Positions 40,888 to 48,296 of a stretch of 64,000 nucleotides of DNA are shown one piece after another; within the stretch, counting starts at the first letter, position 1, and every line of letters begins with the position of its first letter. This stretch comes from Streptomyces hawaiiensis (GTDB lineage Bacteria; Actinomycetota; Actinomycetes; Streptomycetales; Streptomycetaceae): NCBI RefSeq assembly GCF_004803895.1, contig NZ_CP021978.1, positions 4,216,001 to 4,280,000 on the forward strand, written 5' to 3'. A program made the translations under genes and the position numbers. The notes under the pieces are model-generated. The model had not been told where the DNA came from. It made no database searches and saw only the letters and a list, made by a program, of their open reading frames with translations.

Positions 40888-41319
40888 ATGCGACTCGCCC
40901 TGGACGAGGCCGCCGAGGCCGTCCGGGGCGGGGACGTCCCCGTCGGCGCCCTCGTCCTGGCCCCGGACGGCACGACCGTGCTCGCGGCCGGGCACAACGA
41001 GCGCGAGGCCGGCGGCGACCCGACGGCCCACGCCGAGCTCCTCGCCCTGCGGCGGGCCGCGGCCGCCCTCGGCGAGTGGCGGCTCGCCGGCTGCACCCTC
41101 GTGGTGACGCTGGAGCCCTGCACGATGTGCGCGGGCGCGATCCAGCAGTCCCGCCTCGACCGGCTCGTCTACGGTGCCCGCGACGAGAAGGCCGGCGCGG
41201 CCGGCTCCCTCTGGGATCTCGTCCGCGACCGGCGGCTCAACCACCGGCCCGAGGTGATCGAGGGCGTGCTCGCCGAGGAGTGCGCCGGGCTGCTCACGGC
41301 GTTCTTCCGCGACCGTTGA
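40888..41319 (+). CDS. tadA: tRNA-specific adenosine-34 deaminase TadA (143 aa from the first ATG)
   Basis: Makes inosine at the wobble base of tRNA-Arg(ACG), a tRNA that is also present in this window. The zinc deaminase motifs are complete: TAHAELLALRRA (His-Ala-Glu) and TLEPCTMCAGAI (Pro-Cys-x-x-Cys). The ATG at 40888 starts inside the first conserved helix; the preceding codons encode DPVRDPWRHA, which aligns with the family. Translation therefore probably begins at CTG 40828, which overlaps the upstream stop as CTGA and gives 163 residues. Confidence 0.93.
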   Translation: MRLALDEAAEAVRGGDVPVGALVLAPDGTTVLAAGHNEREAGGDPTAHAELLALRRAAAALGEWRLAGCTLVVTLEPCTMCAGAIQQSRLDRLVYGARDEKAGAAGSLWDLVRDRRLNHRPEVIEGVLAEECAGLLTAFFRDR

Positions 41320-41374
41320 ACCGCGCCGAATACCGATTTCAAAGCACGTGGCACCTTGCTGTAAGGTCTCCCTC

Positions 41375-41459
41375 GGTAGCGTGTCCGAGCGGCCGAAGGA
41401 GCTCGCCTCGAAAGCGAGTGTGGCGCAAGTCACCGAGGGTTCAAATCCCTCCGCTACCG
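41375..41459 (+). tRNA. tRNA-Ser (anticodon CGA)
   Basis: An 85-base class II tRNA with acceptor GGTAGCG/CGCTACC, anticodon stem CTCGC/GCGAG with loop CTCGAAA (CGA), and a long variable arm (TGTGGCGCAAGTCACC). No CCA is encoded. TAAGGT (-10-like) lies upstream at about 41362. Confidence 0.94.
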
Positions 41460-41464
41460 CTTGA

Positions 41465-41494
41465 GAAGGGCCTCGTCGTCAGACGGGGCCCTTC
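41465..41494 (+). terminator. Terminator after tRNA-Ser(CGA)
   Basis: Arms 41465-41477 and 41482-41494 pair over 13 bp with one mismatch, loop GTCA. Confidence 0.7.
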
Positions 41495-41575
41495 GTGCGA
41501 TCAGCCCCTTCGTGTGATCGGTCCTTCGTGCGATCATGTGCGCTGTTTGGGACACCAGTGACAGGGGAGGCCGCG

Positions 41576-41752
41576 ATGGCGGTGAACGCGAAGAAGGTCG
41601 CCGTCTACGCCCTCGTGGTCTTCGCGCTGTACGTGATCATCACGGACCCGCAGACGGCGGCCGACTACGTCCTTATAGGGTTCCAGGGCATTTCGGACGC
41701 CGCCAGGGCCCTCGGCGACTTCGCCACGTGGGTCGCCAAGGGAGGAAAGTGA
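41576..41752 (+). CDS. Small single-span membrane protein (58 aa)
   Basis: A strong ribosome site (GGGGAGG, 5 bases from ATG) precedes a protein with one hydrophobic helix, VAVYALVVFALYVIITDP, and an amphipathic C-terminus (GISDAARALGDFATWVAKGG). Its TGA stop overlaps the next gene's ATG by one base. Function unknown; conserved beside sigF in Streptomyces. Confidence 0.7.
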   Translation: MAVNAKKVAVYALVVFALYVIITDPQTAADYVLIGFQGISDAARALGDFATWVAKGGK

Positions 41753-42045
41753 TGATCCGCCACCTGGTTCTCTTCAAGCTCAACGAGGGTGTCGAGCGCG
41801 ATGACCCCCGGGTCGTGAAGGGCGTCGAGGCCTTCCGCGCGCTCGAGGGCACGATCCCCGAGATCCGCTTCTGGGAGCTCGGCTGGAACGTCAGCGACCG
41901 CCCCATCGCCTACGACTTCGCCATCAACTCGGCCTTCGACGACGCGGACGCGCTGCGGCGGTACGTGGAGCACCCGGATCACCAGGCGGGTGTCGCGCTG
42001 TGGCGGGAGTTCGCCACGTGGGTGATCGCGGACTACGACTTCTGA
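41752..42045 (+). CDS. Dabb-type (stress-responsive A/B barrel) protein (97 aa)
   Basis: A complete Dabb domain: IRHLVLFKLNEGVERDDP at the start, then IRFWELGWNVSDRP and YVEHPDHQAGVALWREFATW. Members range from plant stress proteins to polyketide cyclases; bacterial ones of this size are uncharacterised. GGAGG lies upstream, and the start overlaps the previous stop (TGATG). A terminator follows. Confidence 0.85.
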   Translation: MIRHLVLFKLNEGVERDDPRVVKGVEAFRALEGTIPEIRFWELGWNVSDRPIAYDFAINSAFDDADALRRYVEHPDHQAGVALWREFATWVIADYDF

Positions 42046-42071
42046 GACCGGTTCCGAGTCGGCCGCTTCGG

Positions 42072-42096
42072 GCCCCCTGTCGCTTCGACAGGGGGC
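42072..42096 (+). terminator. Terminator after the Dabb gene
   Basis: GCCCCCTGTCG (42072-42082) pairs with CGACAGGGGGC (42086-42096), followed by TCTTCTGTT. Confidence 0.75.
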
Positions 42097-42247
42097 TCTT
42101 CTGTTACATGAGTTGATTTGTGCGGCTTTCATCCCTCAACACGTAGTTATGGGGTGCTTGCACACAGTGCACATGTCTTGTGATGCTATGACCGCTTTTG
42201 ATGGAAGAGTCGACGGATGAGTTGACGATGACGAGGTGGAGTTGACC

Positions 42248-43168
42248 GTGCTGGCCAGTACCGCACCTCAGGCACCGTCCCACCAGCCACCGGCCCCGCA
42301 CCCACCGTCTCCCCAGGCACCGTCTCCCCAGGCCGCGCCCGCCCAGACAGCGCCCGCTCAGGCCGCGCCCCCGGAAACCGCTCCGGCCGCGCCCCAGCGG
42401 AGCAGCCGTGGTGCCGACACCCGGGCGCTCACACAGGTGCTCTTCGCGCAGCTCAAGGACCTCCAGCCGGGCACCCCGGAGCACGACCGCGTACGCGGGG
42501 CGCTCATCGAGGCCAACCTCCCGCTCGTGCGCTACGCGGCCGCCCGGTTCCGCTCCCGCAACGAGCCGATGGAGGACGTCGTCCAGGTCGGCACCATCGG
42601 GTTGATCAACGCCATCGACCGCTTCGACCCGGACCGGGGGGTGCAGTTCCCGACGTTCGCGATGCCCACGGTCGTCGGCGAGATCAAGCGGTACTTCCGC
42701 GACAACGTCCGCACCGTCCATGTGCCGCGCCGGCTGCACGAACTGTGGGTACAGGTCAACAGTGCGACGGAGGACCTGACGACCTCCTTCGGGCGGACCC
42801 CGACCACCGCGGAGATCGCCGAGCGGCTGCGCATCACCGAGGACGAGGTGCTGTCCTGCATCGAGGCCGGGCGGTCGTACCACGCGACCTCCCTGGAGGC
42901 CGCACAGGAGGGCGACGGGATGCCGGGACTGCTGGACCGGCTCGGCTACGAGGATCCCGCGCTGGACGGCGTGGAGCACCGGGATCTCGTACGGCACCTG
43001 CTCGTCCAGTTGCCCGAGCGGGAGCAACGGATCCTTCTCCTGCGGTACTACAGCAATCTCACGCAGTCCCAGATCTCCGCGGAACTCGGCGTCTCGCAGA
43101 TGCACGTGTCGCGGCTACTCGCGCGTAGCTTCCAGAGGTTGCGGTCTGCGAACCGCATCGACGCGTAA
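42248..43168 (+). CDS. sigF: SigB/SigF-family RNA polymerase sigma factor, SigF-like (306 aa)
   Basis: A Pro/Ala/Gln-rich N-terminus of about 60 residues (repeats such as SPQAPSPQAAPAQTAP) precedes regions 2, 3 and 4. Region 2 includes LPLVRYAAARFRSRNEPMED and the -10-binding DRGVQFPTFAMPTVVGEIK. Region 4 is LTQSQISAELGVSQMHVSRL. SigF acts late in spore maturation in Streptomyces. I chose GTG 42248, with GGAG 6 bases upstream. The name follows from this N-terminus and from the sigF-sigN neighbourhood, not from a search. An anti-sigma gene is not adjacent. Confidence 0.9.
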   Translation: MLASTAPQAPSHQPPAPHPPSPQAPSPQAAPAQTAPAQAAPPETAPAAPQRSSRGADTRALTQVLFAQLKDLQPGTPEHDRVRGALIEANLPLVRYAAARFRSRNEPMEDVVQVGTIGLINAIDRFDPDRGVQFPTFAMPTVVGEIKRYFRDNVRTVHVPRRLHELWVQVNSATEDLTTSFGRTPTTAEIAERLRITEDEVLSCIEAGRSYHATSLEAAQEGDGMPGLLDRLGYEDPALDGVEHRDLVRHLLVQLPEREQRILLLRYYSNLTQSQISAELGVSQMHVSRLLARSFQRLRSANRIDA

Positions 43169-43290
43169 CCGCAAACGCGAGCGAGAGGTCACCGTGGGGA
43201 GGGAATCGCTCATCAGGGCGGTTGCCGACGGTTAAGAGCCGAAAAGCCGTCAGACCCCTTGTTTGCAGGGCGTATTCGTGTCTCAGATGT

Positions 43291-43321
43291 CGACATGTCA
43301 CTACAGCGTGTTGCCGACATG
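43291..43321. promoter_or_regulatory. Direct repeats of CGACATGT upstream of the SigN-like gene
   Basis: CGACATGT at 43291-43298 and 43314-43321, 23 bases apart, inside related longer contexts (TGTCGACATGTCAC and TGCCGACATGTGACA). They may be a regulator's binding sites (inference). Confidence 0.4.
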
Positions 43322-43435
43322 TGACATTCTGCGGGAAGCGCGTTTGCCGGAGCTTCGGCTCCGGTATTCAGGTGAAGGCTGCGTTCCTCCGACGGGGACG
43401 TTCGCCGCGACCGTCCGCGACCCAAAGGGGGTGGC

Positions 43436-44338
43436 ATGTCCGCAGAACAGGGCAGCTCGAAGGTGCTCACGCTCGCGGAGAGCGAGACAGCTCCCCATGC
43501 TCTCGACTCACTCGGCTCCATCGATGACGTACCGGCCCTCCCGGCCGAGCCCGTCCCGGTCCTTCCGACTGCGGGCGCCATCGACACCCGCACCCTGTCC
43601 CGCTCCCTGTTCCTGCGGCTGGCCGCGCTCGACGAGGACAGCCCCGAGCGTGCGTACGTCCGTGACACGCTGATCGAGCTCAACCTCCCGCTGGTGCGGT
43701 ACGCCGCCGCGCGGTTCCGGTCCCGCAACGAGCCGATGGAGGACATCGTCCAGGTCGGCACGATCGGGCTGATCAAGGCGATCGACCGGTTCGACTGCGA
43801 ACGGGGCGTTGAGTTCCCGACGTTCGCGATGCCGACGGTGGTCGGGGAGATCAAGCGGTTCTTCCGGGACACCTCGTGGTCGGTGCGGGTGCCGCGCCGG
43901 CTGCAGGAGCTGCGGCTCGCTCTGACCAAGGCCAGTGACGAGCTCTCGCAGAAGCTGGACCGGTCGCCGACGGTGACCGAACTCGCCGCTGTGCTCGGGG
44001 TGTCCGAGGAGGACGTCGTCGACGGGTTGGCGGTGGGGAACGCCTACACGGCGTCCTCGCTGGACTCGCCCGCGCCGGAGGACGACGGTGGCGAGGGGTC
44101 CCTGGCGGACCGGCTGGGGTACGAGGACACCGCGCTGGAGGGCGTGGAGTACCGGGAGTCCCTGAAGCCGCTGCTGGCGAAGCTGCCGCCGCGTGAACGG
44201 CGGATCATCATGCTCCGCTTCTTCGCGAACATGACGCAGTCGCAGATCGGCGAGGAGGTCGGCATCTCGCAGATGCACGTCTCCCGGCTGTTGACCCGGA
44301 CGCTGTCACAGCTCCGGGAAGGGCTGATCTCGGACTGA
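43436..44338 (+). CDS. sigN: SigB/SigF-family RNA polymerase sigma factor, SigN-like (300 aa)
   Basis: Close relative of the preceding gene, sharing nearly identical region 2 (VRYAAARFRSRNEPMEDI, VEFPTFAMPTVVGEIKRFFR) and region 4 (MTQSQIGEEVGISQMHVSRL), but with an unrelated acidic N-terminus. In Streptomyces coelicolor the gene after sigF is sigN, which acts in aerial hyphae. GGGGGT lies upstream of the ATG. The 268-base leader holds repeated CGACATGT sites. Confidence 0.88.
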   Translation: MSAEQGSSKVLTLAESETAPHALDSLGSIDDVPALPAEPVPVLPTAGAIDTRTLSRSLFLRLAALDEDSPERAYVRDTLIELNLPLVRYAAARFRSRNEPMEDIVQVGTIGLIKAIDRFDCERGVEFPTFAMPTVVGEIKRFFRDTSWSVRVPRRLQELRLALTKASDELSQKLDRSPTVTELAAVLGVSEEDVVDGLAVGNAYTASSLDSPAPEDDGGEGSLADRLGYEDTALEGVEYRESLKPLLAKLPPRERRIIMLRFFANMTQSQIGEEVGISQMHVSRLLTRTLSQLREGLISD

Positions 44339-44353
44339 CGAAGGGCTGGGCTG

Positions 44354-44376
44354 GGCGCGGCCGTTGGGGCCGCGCC
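44354..44376 (+). terminator. Terminator hairpin of the SigN-like gene
   Basis: GGCGCGGCC (44354-44362), loop GTTGG, GGCCGCGCC (44368-44376), just after the stop codon. Confidence 0.7.
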
Positions 44377-44445
44377 GTATGCCTGTGGCTGCTTCGGTGG
44401 GGGCGGGTGCGCGTGCCTGCGCCTTTCGCCGGGTGGGGTCGGGGC

Positions 44446-44548
44446 CGTGTCGGGGGGTGTCCGTCCTCGGAACGGCGCGATGGGGTGTCATACCGACTGA
44501 CTGTTCGTTGACGCGCCAACCAGCTGCGGGCGGACACCCCCCGACACG
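44446..44548. repeat. 103-bp element with 18-bp perfect terminal inverted repeats
   Basis: CGTGTCGGGGGGTGTCCG at 44446-44463 is the exact inverse complement of 44531-44548. One mismatch outward the pairing continues for four more G-C pairs (44441-44444 with 44550-44553). A nested GGCGCG/CGCGCC pair lies inside. It looks like a MITE-type or structured intergenic repeat; no ORF is encoded. Confidence 0.65.
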
Positions 44549-44747
44549 TCCCCTTGCGTACGACGGCGGGTGCGGGTGCGTCGTGGCTTCCCGCCCTAGA
44601 TGCGGGCAATCGTGCCGCCAAGGGCGGCACGGGTGGGCGCAGCGGTAGCCCGCTTCGCCGGGTTGCGGGCCCACCCGGCCTCAGCGGGAACGCCGGGCAC
44701 CTGGAAACCGGCAGCTCCATGCGCCGGCCAGGCGTCCGCCGTAAGAG

Positions 44748-44945
44748 TTACGACAGCGCCAGCCAGGCCACCGCCGCGATGATCGCCACGGCGGCGACGA
44801 CGCCGAGGATGAGACCGATGCGCGGACCGCTGTTGGAAGGTGCCGCCGCCTGACGGCCCTGCGGGGCCTCGTCGACGAACGCGCGGAACATCTGGGTGCT
44901 GCCGGCGGGGTCGTGATTGCCCTGCGGGGCCTGGTTGTTAGCCAT
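44748..44945 (-). CDS. Small tail-anchored membrane protein (65 aa)
   Basis: A polar, Gln/Asn-rich N-terminus (ANNQAPQGNHDPAGSTQMF) is followed by a single hydrophobic helix at the C-terminus (IGLILGVVAAVAIIAAVAWL). This suggests cytoplasmic exposure with a C-terminal anchor. Not recognised; function unknown. It is divergent from the marR gene. Confidence 0.65.
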   Translation of the reverse strand: MANNQAPQGNHDPAGSTQMFRAFVDEAPQGRQAAAPSNSGPRIGLILGVVAAVAIIAAVAWLALS

Positions 44946-45060
44946 GGCCCGAGACCCTAGCGAAAACGGCGGGGCTCCCCAAGTGGGGGTTGGGGTTCCG
45001 TTTGGGCTCGACCGACCCGTAGTGCCGGGCTCGCCACCAGTACATTTACTTCCGCAATAC

Positions 45061-45145
45061 TTGCCTTTGCCAAGTTTTTATGGCTGTACCCCTCTCTTTT
45101 ATTTGCCTGCAGCAACCAACAGCTCCTATGGTTGCCCTAAGCAAC
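45061..45145. promoter_or_regulatory. Probable MarR operators (TTGC-N5-GCAA sites)
   Basis: Two perfect TTGC-N5-GCAA inverted repeats lie at 45103-45115 and 45132-45144, 29 bases apart, with an imperfect third (TTGC-N5-CCAA) at 45061-45073. They are 17 to 100 bases upstream of the marR start. The second is extended by one pair (GTTGC/GCAAC). Confidence 0.65.
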
Positions 45146-45161
45146 GAAAGCGGGAGGGGTC

Positions 45162-45650
45162 ATGGCCGAAAGGGCGCAGTACGAAGAGCTGGTCCGCCAG
45201 TTCAGCGCCTTCGGCGCCGTGAAGCGGGAGCTCGGGCGGATCATGCCCGCCGAGTGCCCCGGCGGGTCGGCGGCGGTTCTGACCCTGCTGGGCCGCCACG
45301 GCGACATGCGCATGAGCAAGCTCGCCGAGCTGCTGGCGGTGGACATGTCGGTCACCAGTCGCCATGTCGCGCACGTCGTGGCCCGGGGCTGGATCGAGCG
45401 CTCCCCCGACCCTGCGGACAAACGCTCACGCATCCTGCGCCTCACACCCGCGGGCCACGCACAGCTCGACGAGCTGTCCCGGCGGACCACCGAGGTCCTC
45501 GCCGAACGTCTGAGCGACTGGACCGACGAGGAGGTCGGCCAGCTCACCGACCTGATGGCGCGGCTGCGGCAGAGCTTCGACTGCCGGGCCGGCGCCAGGG
45601 CGGCACCGCCCGCTTTCGACCAGACCACCCGTACACCCGCAAGCACGTAA
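45162..45650 (+). CDS. MarR-family regulator of the MFS-YceI cassette (162 aa)
   Basis: Winged-helix regulator: LTLLGRHGDMRMSKLAELLAV, the recognition helix DMSVTSRHVAHVVARGWIERS, and the wing DPADKRSRILRLTPAGHAQL. GGGAGGGG lies just upstream of the ATG. It ends 13 bases before the transporter gene, so it is first in a marR-MFS(-yceI) operon, and probably represses itself through the TTGC-N5-GCAA sites. Confidence 0.9.
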   Translation: MAERAQYEELVRQFSAFGAVKRELGRIMPAECPGGSAAVLTLLGRHGDMRMSKLAELLAVDMSVTSRHVAHVVARGWIERSPDPADKRSRILRLTPAGHAQLDELSRRTTEVLAERLSDWTDEEVGQLTDLMARLRQSFDCRAGARAAPPAFDQTTRTPAST

Positions 45651-45663
45651 GAAAAGGAAGCCC

Positions 45664-48207
45664 ATGGCAACGACCACACCAGCCGGTGTGCGGGCTCATG
45701 CCAAGCACGGGGGAGGCTCCCACGGCTCCTCCGGCGACGGCGCTCCGATGACGCACCGGCAGATCATGGAAGCCCTCACCGGCCTCCTGCTCGGCATGTT
45801 CGTCGCGATCCTGTCGTCGACGATCGTCTCCAACGCCCTGCCCCGGATCATCAGCGACCTCGGCGGCGGCCAGAGCGCCTACACCTGGGTCGTGACCGCG
45901 TCCCTGCTGACGATGACCGCGTCCACCCCGCTGTGGGGCAAGCTCGCCGACCTGTTCTCCAAGAAGCTGCTGATCCAGTTCGCCCTGGTCATCTTCGTGC
46001 TGGGTTCGGCGGCGGCCGGCATGTCCCAGAACCCGGGCATGCTCATCACCTTCCGCGCGGTCCAGGGCATCGGCATGGGCGGTCTGTCCGCGCTGGCCCA
46101 GATCATCATGGCGGCGATGATCTCGCCGCGTGAGCGCGGCCGGTACAACGGCTACCTCGGCGCCACCTTCGCCACCGCCATGGTCGGCGGCCCGCTGGTC
46201 GGCGGTGTCATCACCGACACCGACTGGCTCGGCTGGCGCTGGTGCTTCTACGTCGGTGTGCCCTTCGCCGTGATCGCCCTGATCGTGCTGCAGAAGACCC
46301 TGCACCTGCCCGTCATCAAGCGGAAGGTCAAGGTCGACTGGGCCGGCGCCCTCTTCATCACCGCGGCCGTCTGCCTGCTGCTGGTCTGGGTCACCTTCGC
46401 CGGTGACAAGTACGACTGGGTGTCCTGGCAGACGTACGCGATGGTCGGCGGTTCGCTGGCGCTGCTGGCGCTGTTCGTCCTCGTCGAGGCGAAGGCGAGC
46501 GAGCCGATCATCCCGCTGCGGCTGTTCCGCAACCGCACCATCACGCTGGCCTCGCTGGCCTCGCTCTTCGTCGGTGTCGCGATGTTCGCCGGGACCGTCT
46601 TCTTCAGCCAGTACTTCCAGCTGGCCCGGGACAAGACGCCGACGATGTCCGGCGTCATGACGATCCCGATGATCGCGGGCCTGTTCATCTCCTCCACCGT
46701 CTCCGGCCAGGTCATCACCCGGACCGGGCGCTGGAAGGGCTGGCTGATCGGCGGCGGTGTGCTGGTGACCGCGGGTCTCGGCCTGCTGGGCACGATCCGC
46801 TACGACACCGAGTACTGGCACATAGCGATCTTCATGGCGCTGCTGGGTCTCGGCATCGGCATGATGATGCAGAACCTGGTGCTGTGCACGCAGAACCAGG
46901 TGGAGCCCAAGGACCTGGGTGCCGCCAGCTCCACGGTGACCTTCTTCCGGTCCCTCGGCGGTGCGATGGGTGTCTCCGCCCTCGGCGCGGTCCTGGCCAC
47001 CCGGATCACCGACTACGTCAAGGACGGCCTGACCGACCTCGGCCCGAAGGGCGCGGCCCTCGGCCACGCCGGGACGGGCGAGGGCAACATCCCCGACCTG
47101 GGCGCGATGCCCGCGCCGATCCGCACCGTCGTGGAGAGCGCCTACGGCCACGGTGTCGCGGACGTGTTCCTCTACTCGGCCCCGATGGCGCTGCTCGCGC
47201 TGCTGGTGGCGCTGTTCATCAAGGAGGTCCCGTTGAAGACGAAGGGCGGGCTGGCGCAGGCCGCCGACACGGAGACGCCGGCTGTGGTTCCGGCCGAAGT
47301 GGCCGTCGAGGCCGCCGAGGCCGAGAAGGCCGTGCCGAGCTGGGCCGTGGCCGAGACCGAGACCGAGACCGCCGACGGGACCGGGCCCGAGGGGACGCAG
47401 CGGCTCGCCGCCGTCGCCACGGCGGTGCGTGCCGAGGAGGCCTCCGGTGGTGTTCCGGTCCGCGGTTTCGTCCGCGGGAACGAGTCCGCGCCCGTGCCGC
47501 AGGCCGCCGTCACGCTGATCTCGCTGGCCGGGCGCCAGCTGGGCCGGTCCGTGGCGCAGGCCGACGGCTCGTACGCGGTGGACGCCCCGGGCTCCGGTTC
47601 GTACGTCCTGATCGCCTCCGCCGACGGCTTCCAGCCGCAGGCCTCCACGGTCGTGGTGAACGGCGAGCCGGTCGCCTACGACATCCTGCTCAGCGGCACC
47701 AGCGGGCTGTCCGGCCTGGTGCGCGCCGCCGAGGGCGGACAGCCCGTCAAGGACGCCATGGTCATCGTGACGGATGTGCGCGGCGACCTGCTGGCCAGCG
47801 GGATCACCGGTGAGCAGGGCGACTTCTCCTTCGCCGAGCTGGTGCCGGGGGCGGTGACCGTCGCGGTGAACGCCGCCGGGTACCGGCCGCGCGCGCTGCC
47901 CGTCGAGGTGGGCGGCACCGGGGTCACCCGGGTCGAGATCGACCTGGACTCGGGCGCCCGCGTCCAGGGTGTCGTCCGCGCCCCGCACGGCCCGCTGGCC
48001 GACGCCCGGGTGACGCTGGTCGACCAGGCGGGCAATGTCGTCGGCTCGGCCACGACCGGGACGGACGGGGCGTACGCCTTCACCGACCTGGACGGCGGCG
48101 AGTACACCGTCATCGCCACGGGCTACCCGCCGGTGGCCACCGCCCTGACGGTCACGGGCGCCGGCACCGACGCCCACGACATCGAACTCGCCCACCCCGG
48201 CGAGTAG
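45664..48207 (+). CDS. DHA2-type MFS exporter fused to three transthyretin-like domains (847 aa)
   Basis: Residues 30-525 are a 14-helix MFS drug exporter: LTGLLLGMFVAILSSTIVSN for helix 1, the motif A region GKLADLFSKK, and motif C GATFATAMVGGPLVGG. An Ala/Glu-rich linker (525-600) leads to three repeats of about 80 residues at roughly 600-682, 683-765 and 766-847. Each has the carboxypeptidase-regulatory/transthyretin pattern (for example VRGFVRGNESAPVPQAAVTL, GEQGDFSFAELVPGAVTVAV, GTDGAYAFTDLDGGEYTVIA). Such a C-terminal fusion is unusual for MFS proteins. It lies between marR and yceI. Confidence 0.9.
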   Translation: MATTTPAGVRAHAKHGGGSHGSSGDGAPMTHRQIMEALTGLLLGMFVAILSSTIVSNALPRIISDLGGGQSAYTWVVTASLLTMTASTPLWGKLADLFSKKLLIQFALVIFVLGSAAAGMSQNPGMLITFRAVQGIGMGGLSALAQIIMAAMISPRERGRYNGYLGATFATAMVGGPLVGGVITDTDWLGWRWCFYVGVPFAVIALIVLQKTLHLPVIKRKVKVDWAGALFITAAVCLLLVWVTFAGDKYDWVSWQTYAMVGGSLALLALFVLVEAKASEPIIPLRLFRNRTITLASLASLFVGVAMFAGTVFFSQYFQLARDKTPTMSGVMTIPMIAGLFISSTVSGQVITRTGRWKGWLIGGGVLVTAGLGLLGTIRYDTEYWHIAIFMALLGLGIGMMMQNLVLCTQNQVEPKDLGAASSTVTFFRSLGGAMGVSALGAVLATRITDYVKDGLTDLGPKGAALGHAGTGEGNIPDLGAMPAPIRTVVESAYGHGVADVFLYSAPMALLALLVALFIKEVPLKTKGGLAQAADTETPAVVPAEVAVEAAEAEKAVPSWAVAETETETADGTGPEGTQRLAAVATAVRAEEASGGVPVRGFVRGNESAPVPQAAVTLISLAGRQLGRSVAQADGSYAVDAPGSGSYVLIASADGFQPQASTVVVNGEPVAYDILLSGTSGLSGLVRAAEGGQPVKDAMVIVTDVRGDLLASGITGEQGDFSFAELVPGAVTVAVNAAGYRPRALPVEVGGTGVTRVEIDLDSGARVQGVVRAPHGPLADARVTLVDQAGNVVGSATTGTDGAYAFTDLDGGEYTVIATGYPPVATALTVTGAGTDAHDIELAHPGE

Positions 48208-48215
48208 TACGGACC

Positions 48216-48273
48216 CCGGCCCGTGACAGGTGGGCGCGCTCTGAGCGGAGGTGCGCCCCCTGTCGCGGGCCGG
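48216..48273 (+). terminator. Long hairpin between the MFS and yceI genes
   Basis: CCGGCCCG (48216-48223) and the following TGACAGG and GGGCGC segments pair with GCGCCCC, CCTGTC and CGGGCCGG (to 48273), then TTTCTTT. It looks like a terminator or attenuator that would lower yceI expression relative to the transporter. Confidence 0.6.
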
Positions 48274-48296
48274 TTTCTTTCTGAGGAGTAGCTGAG

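Larger units (their letters stand above)
44339..44747. other. Gene-free region after the SigN-like gene
   Basis: About 400 bases without a credible gene. It holds the SigN terminator, the 103-bp inverted-repeat element (44446-44548) and a GTGCCGCC/GGCGGCAC hairpin at 44612-44630. Open frames across it lack ribosome sites and mirror the repeats. Confidence 0.6.
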
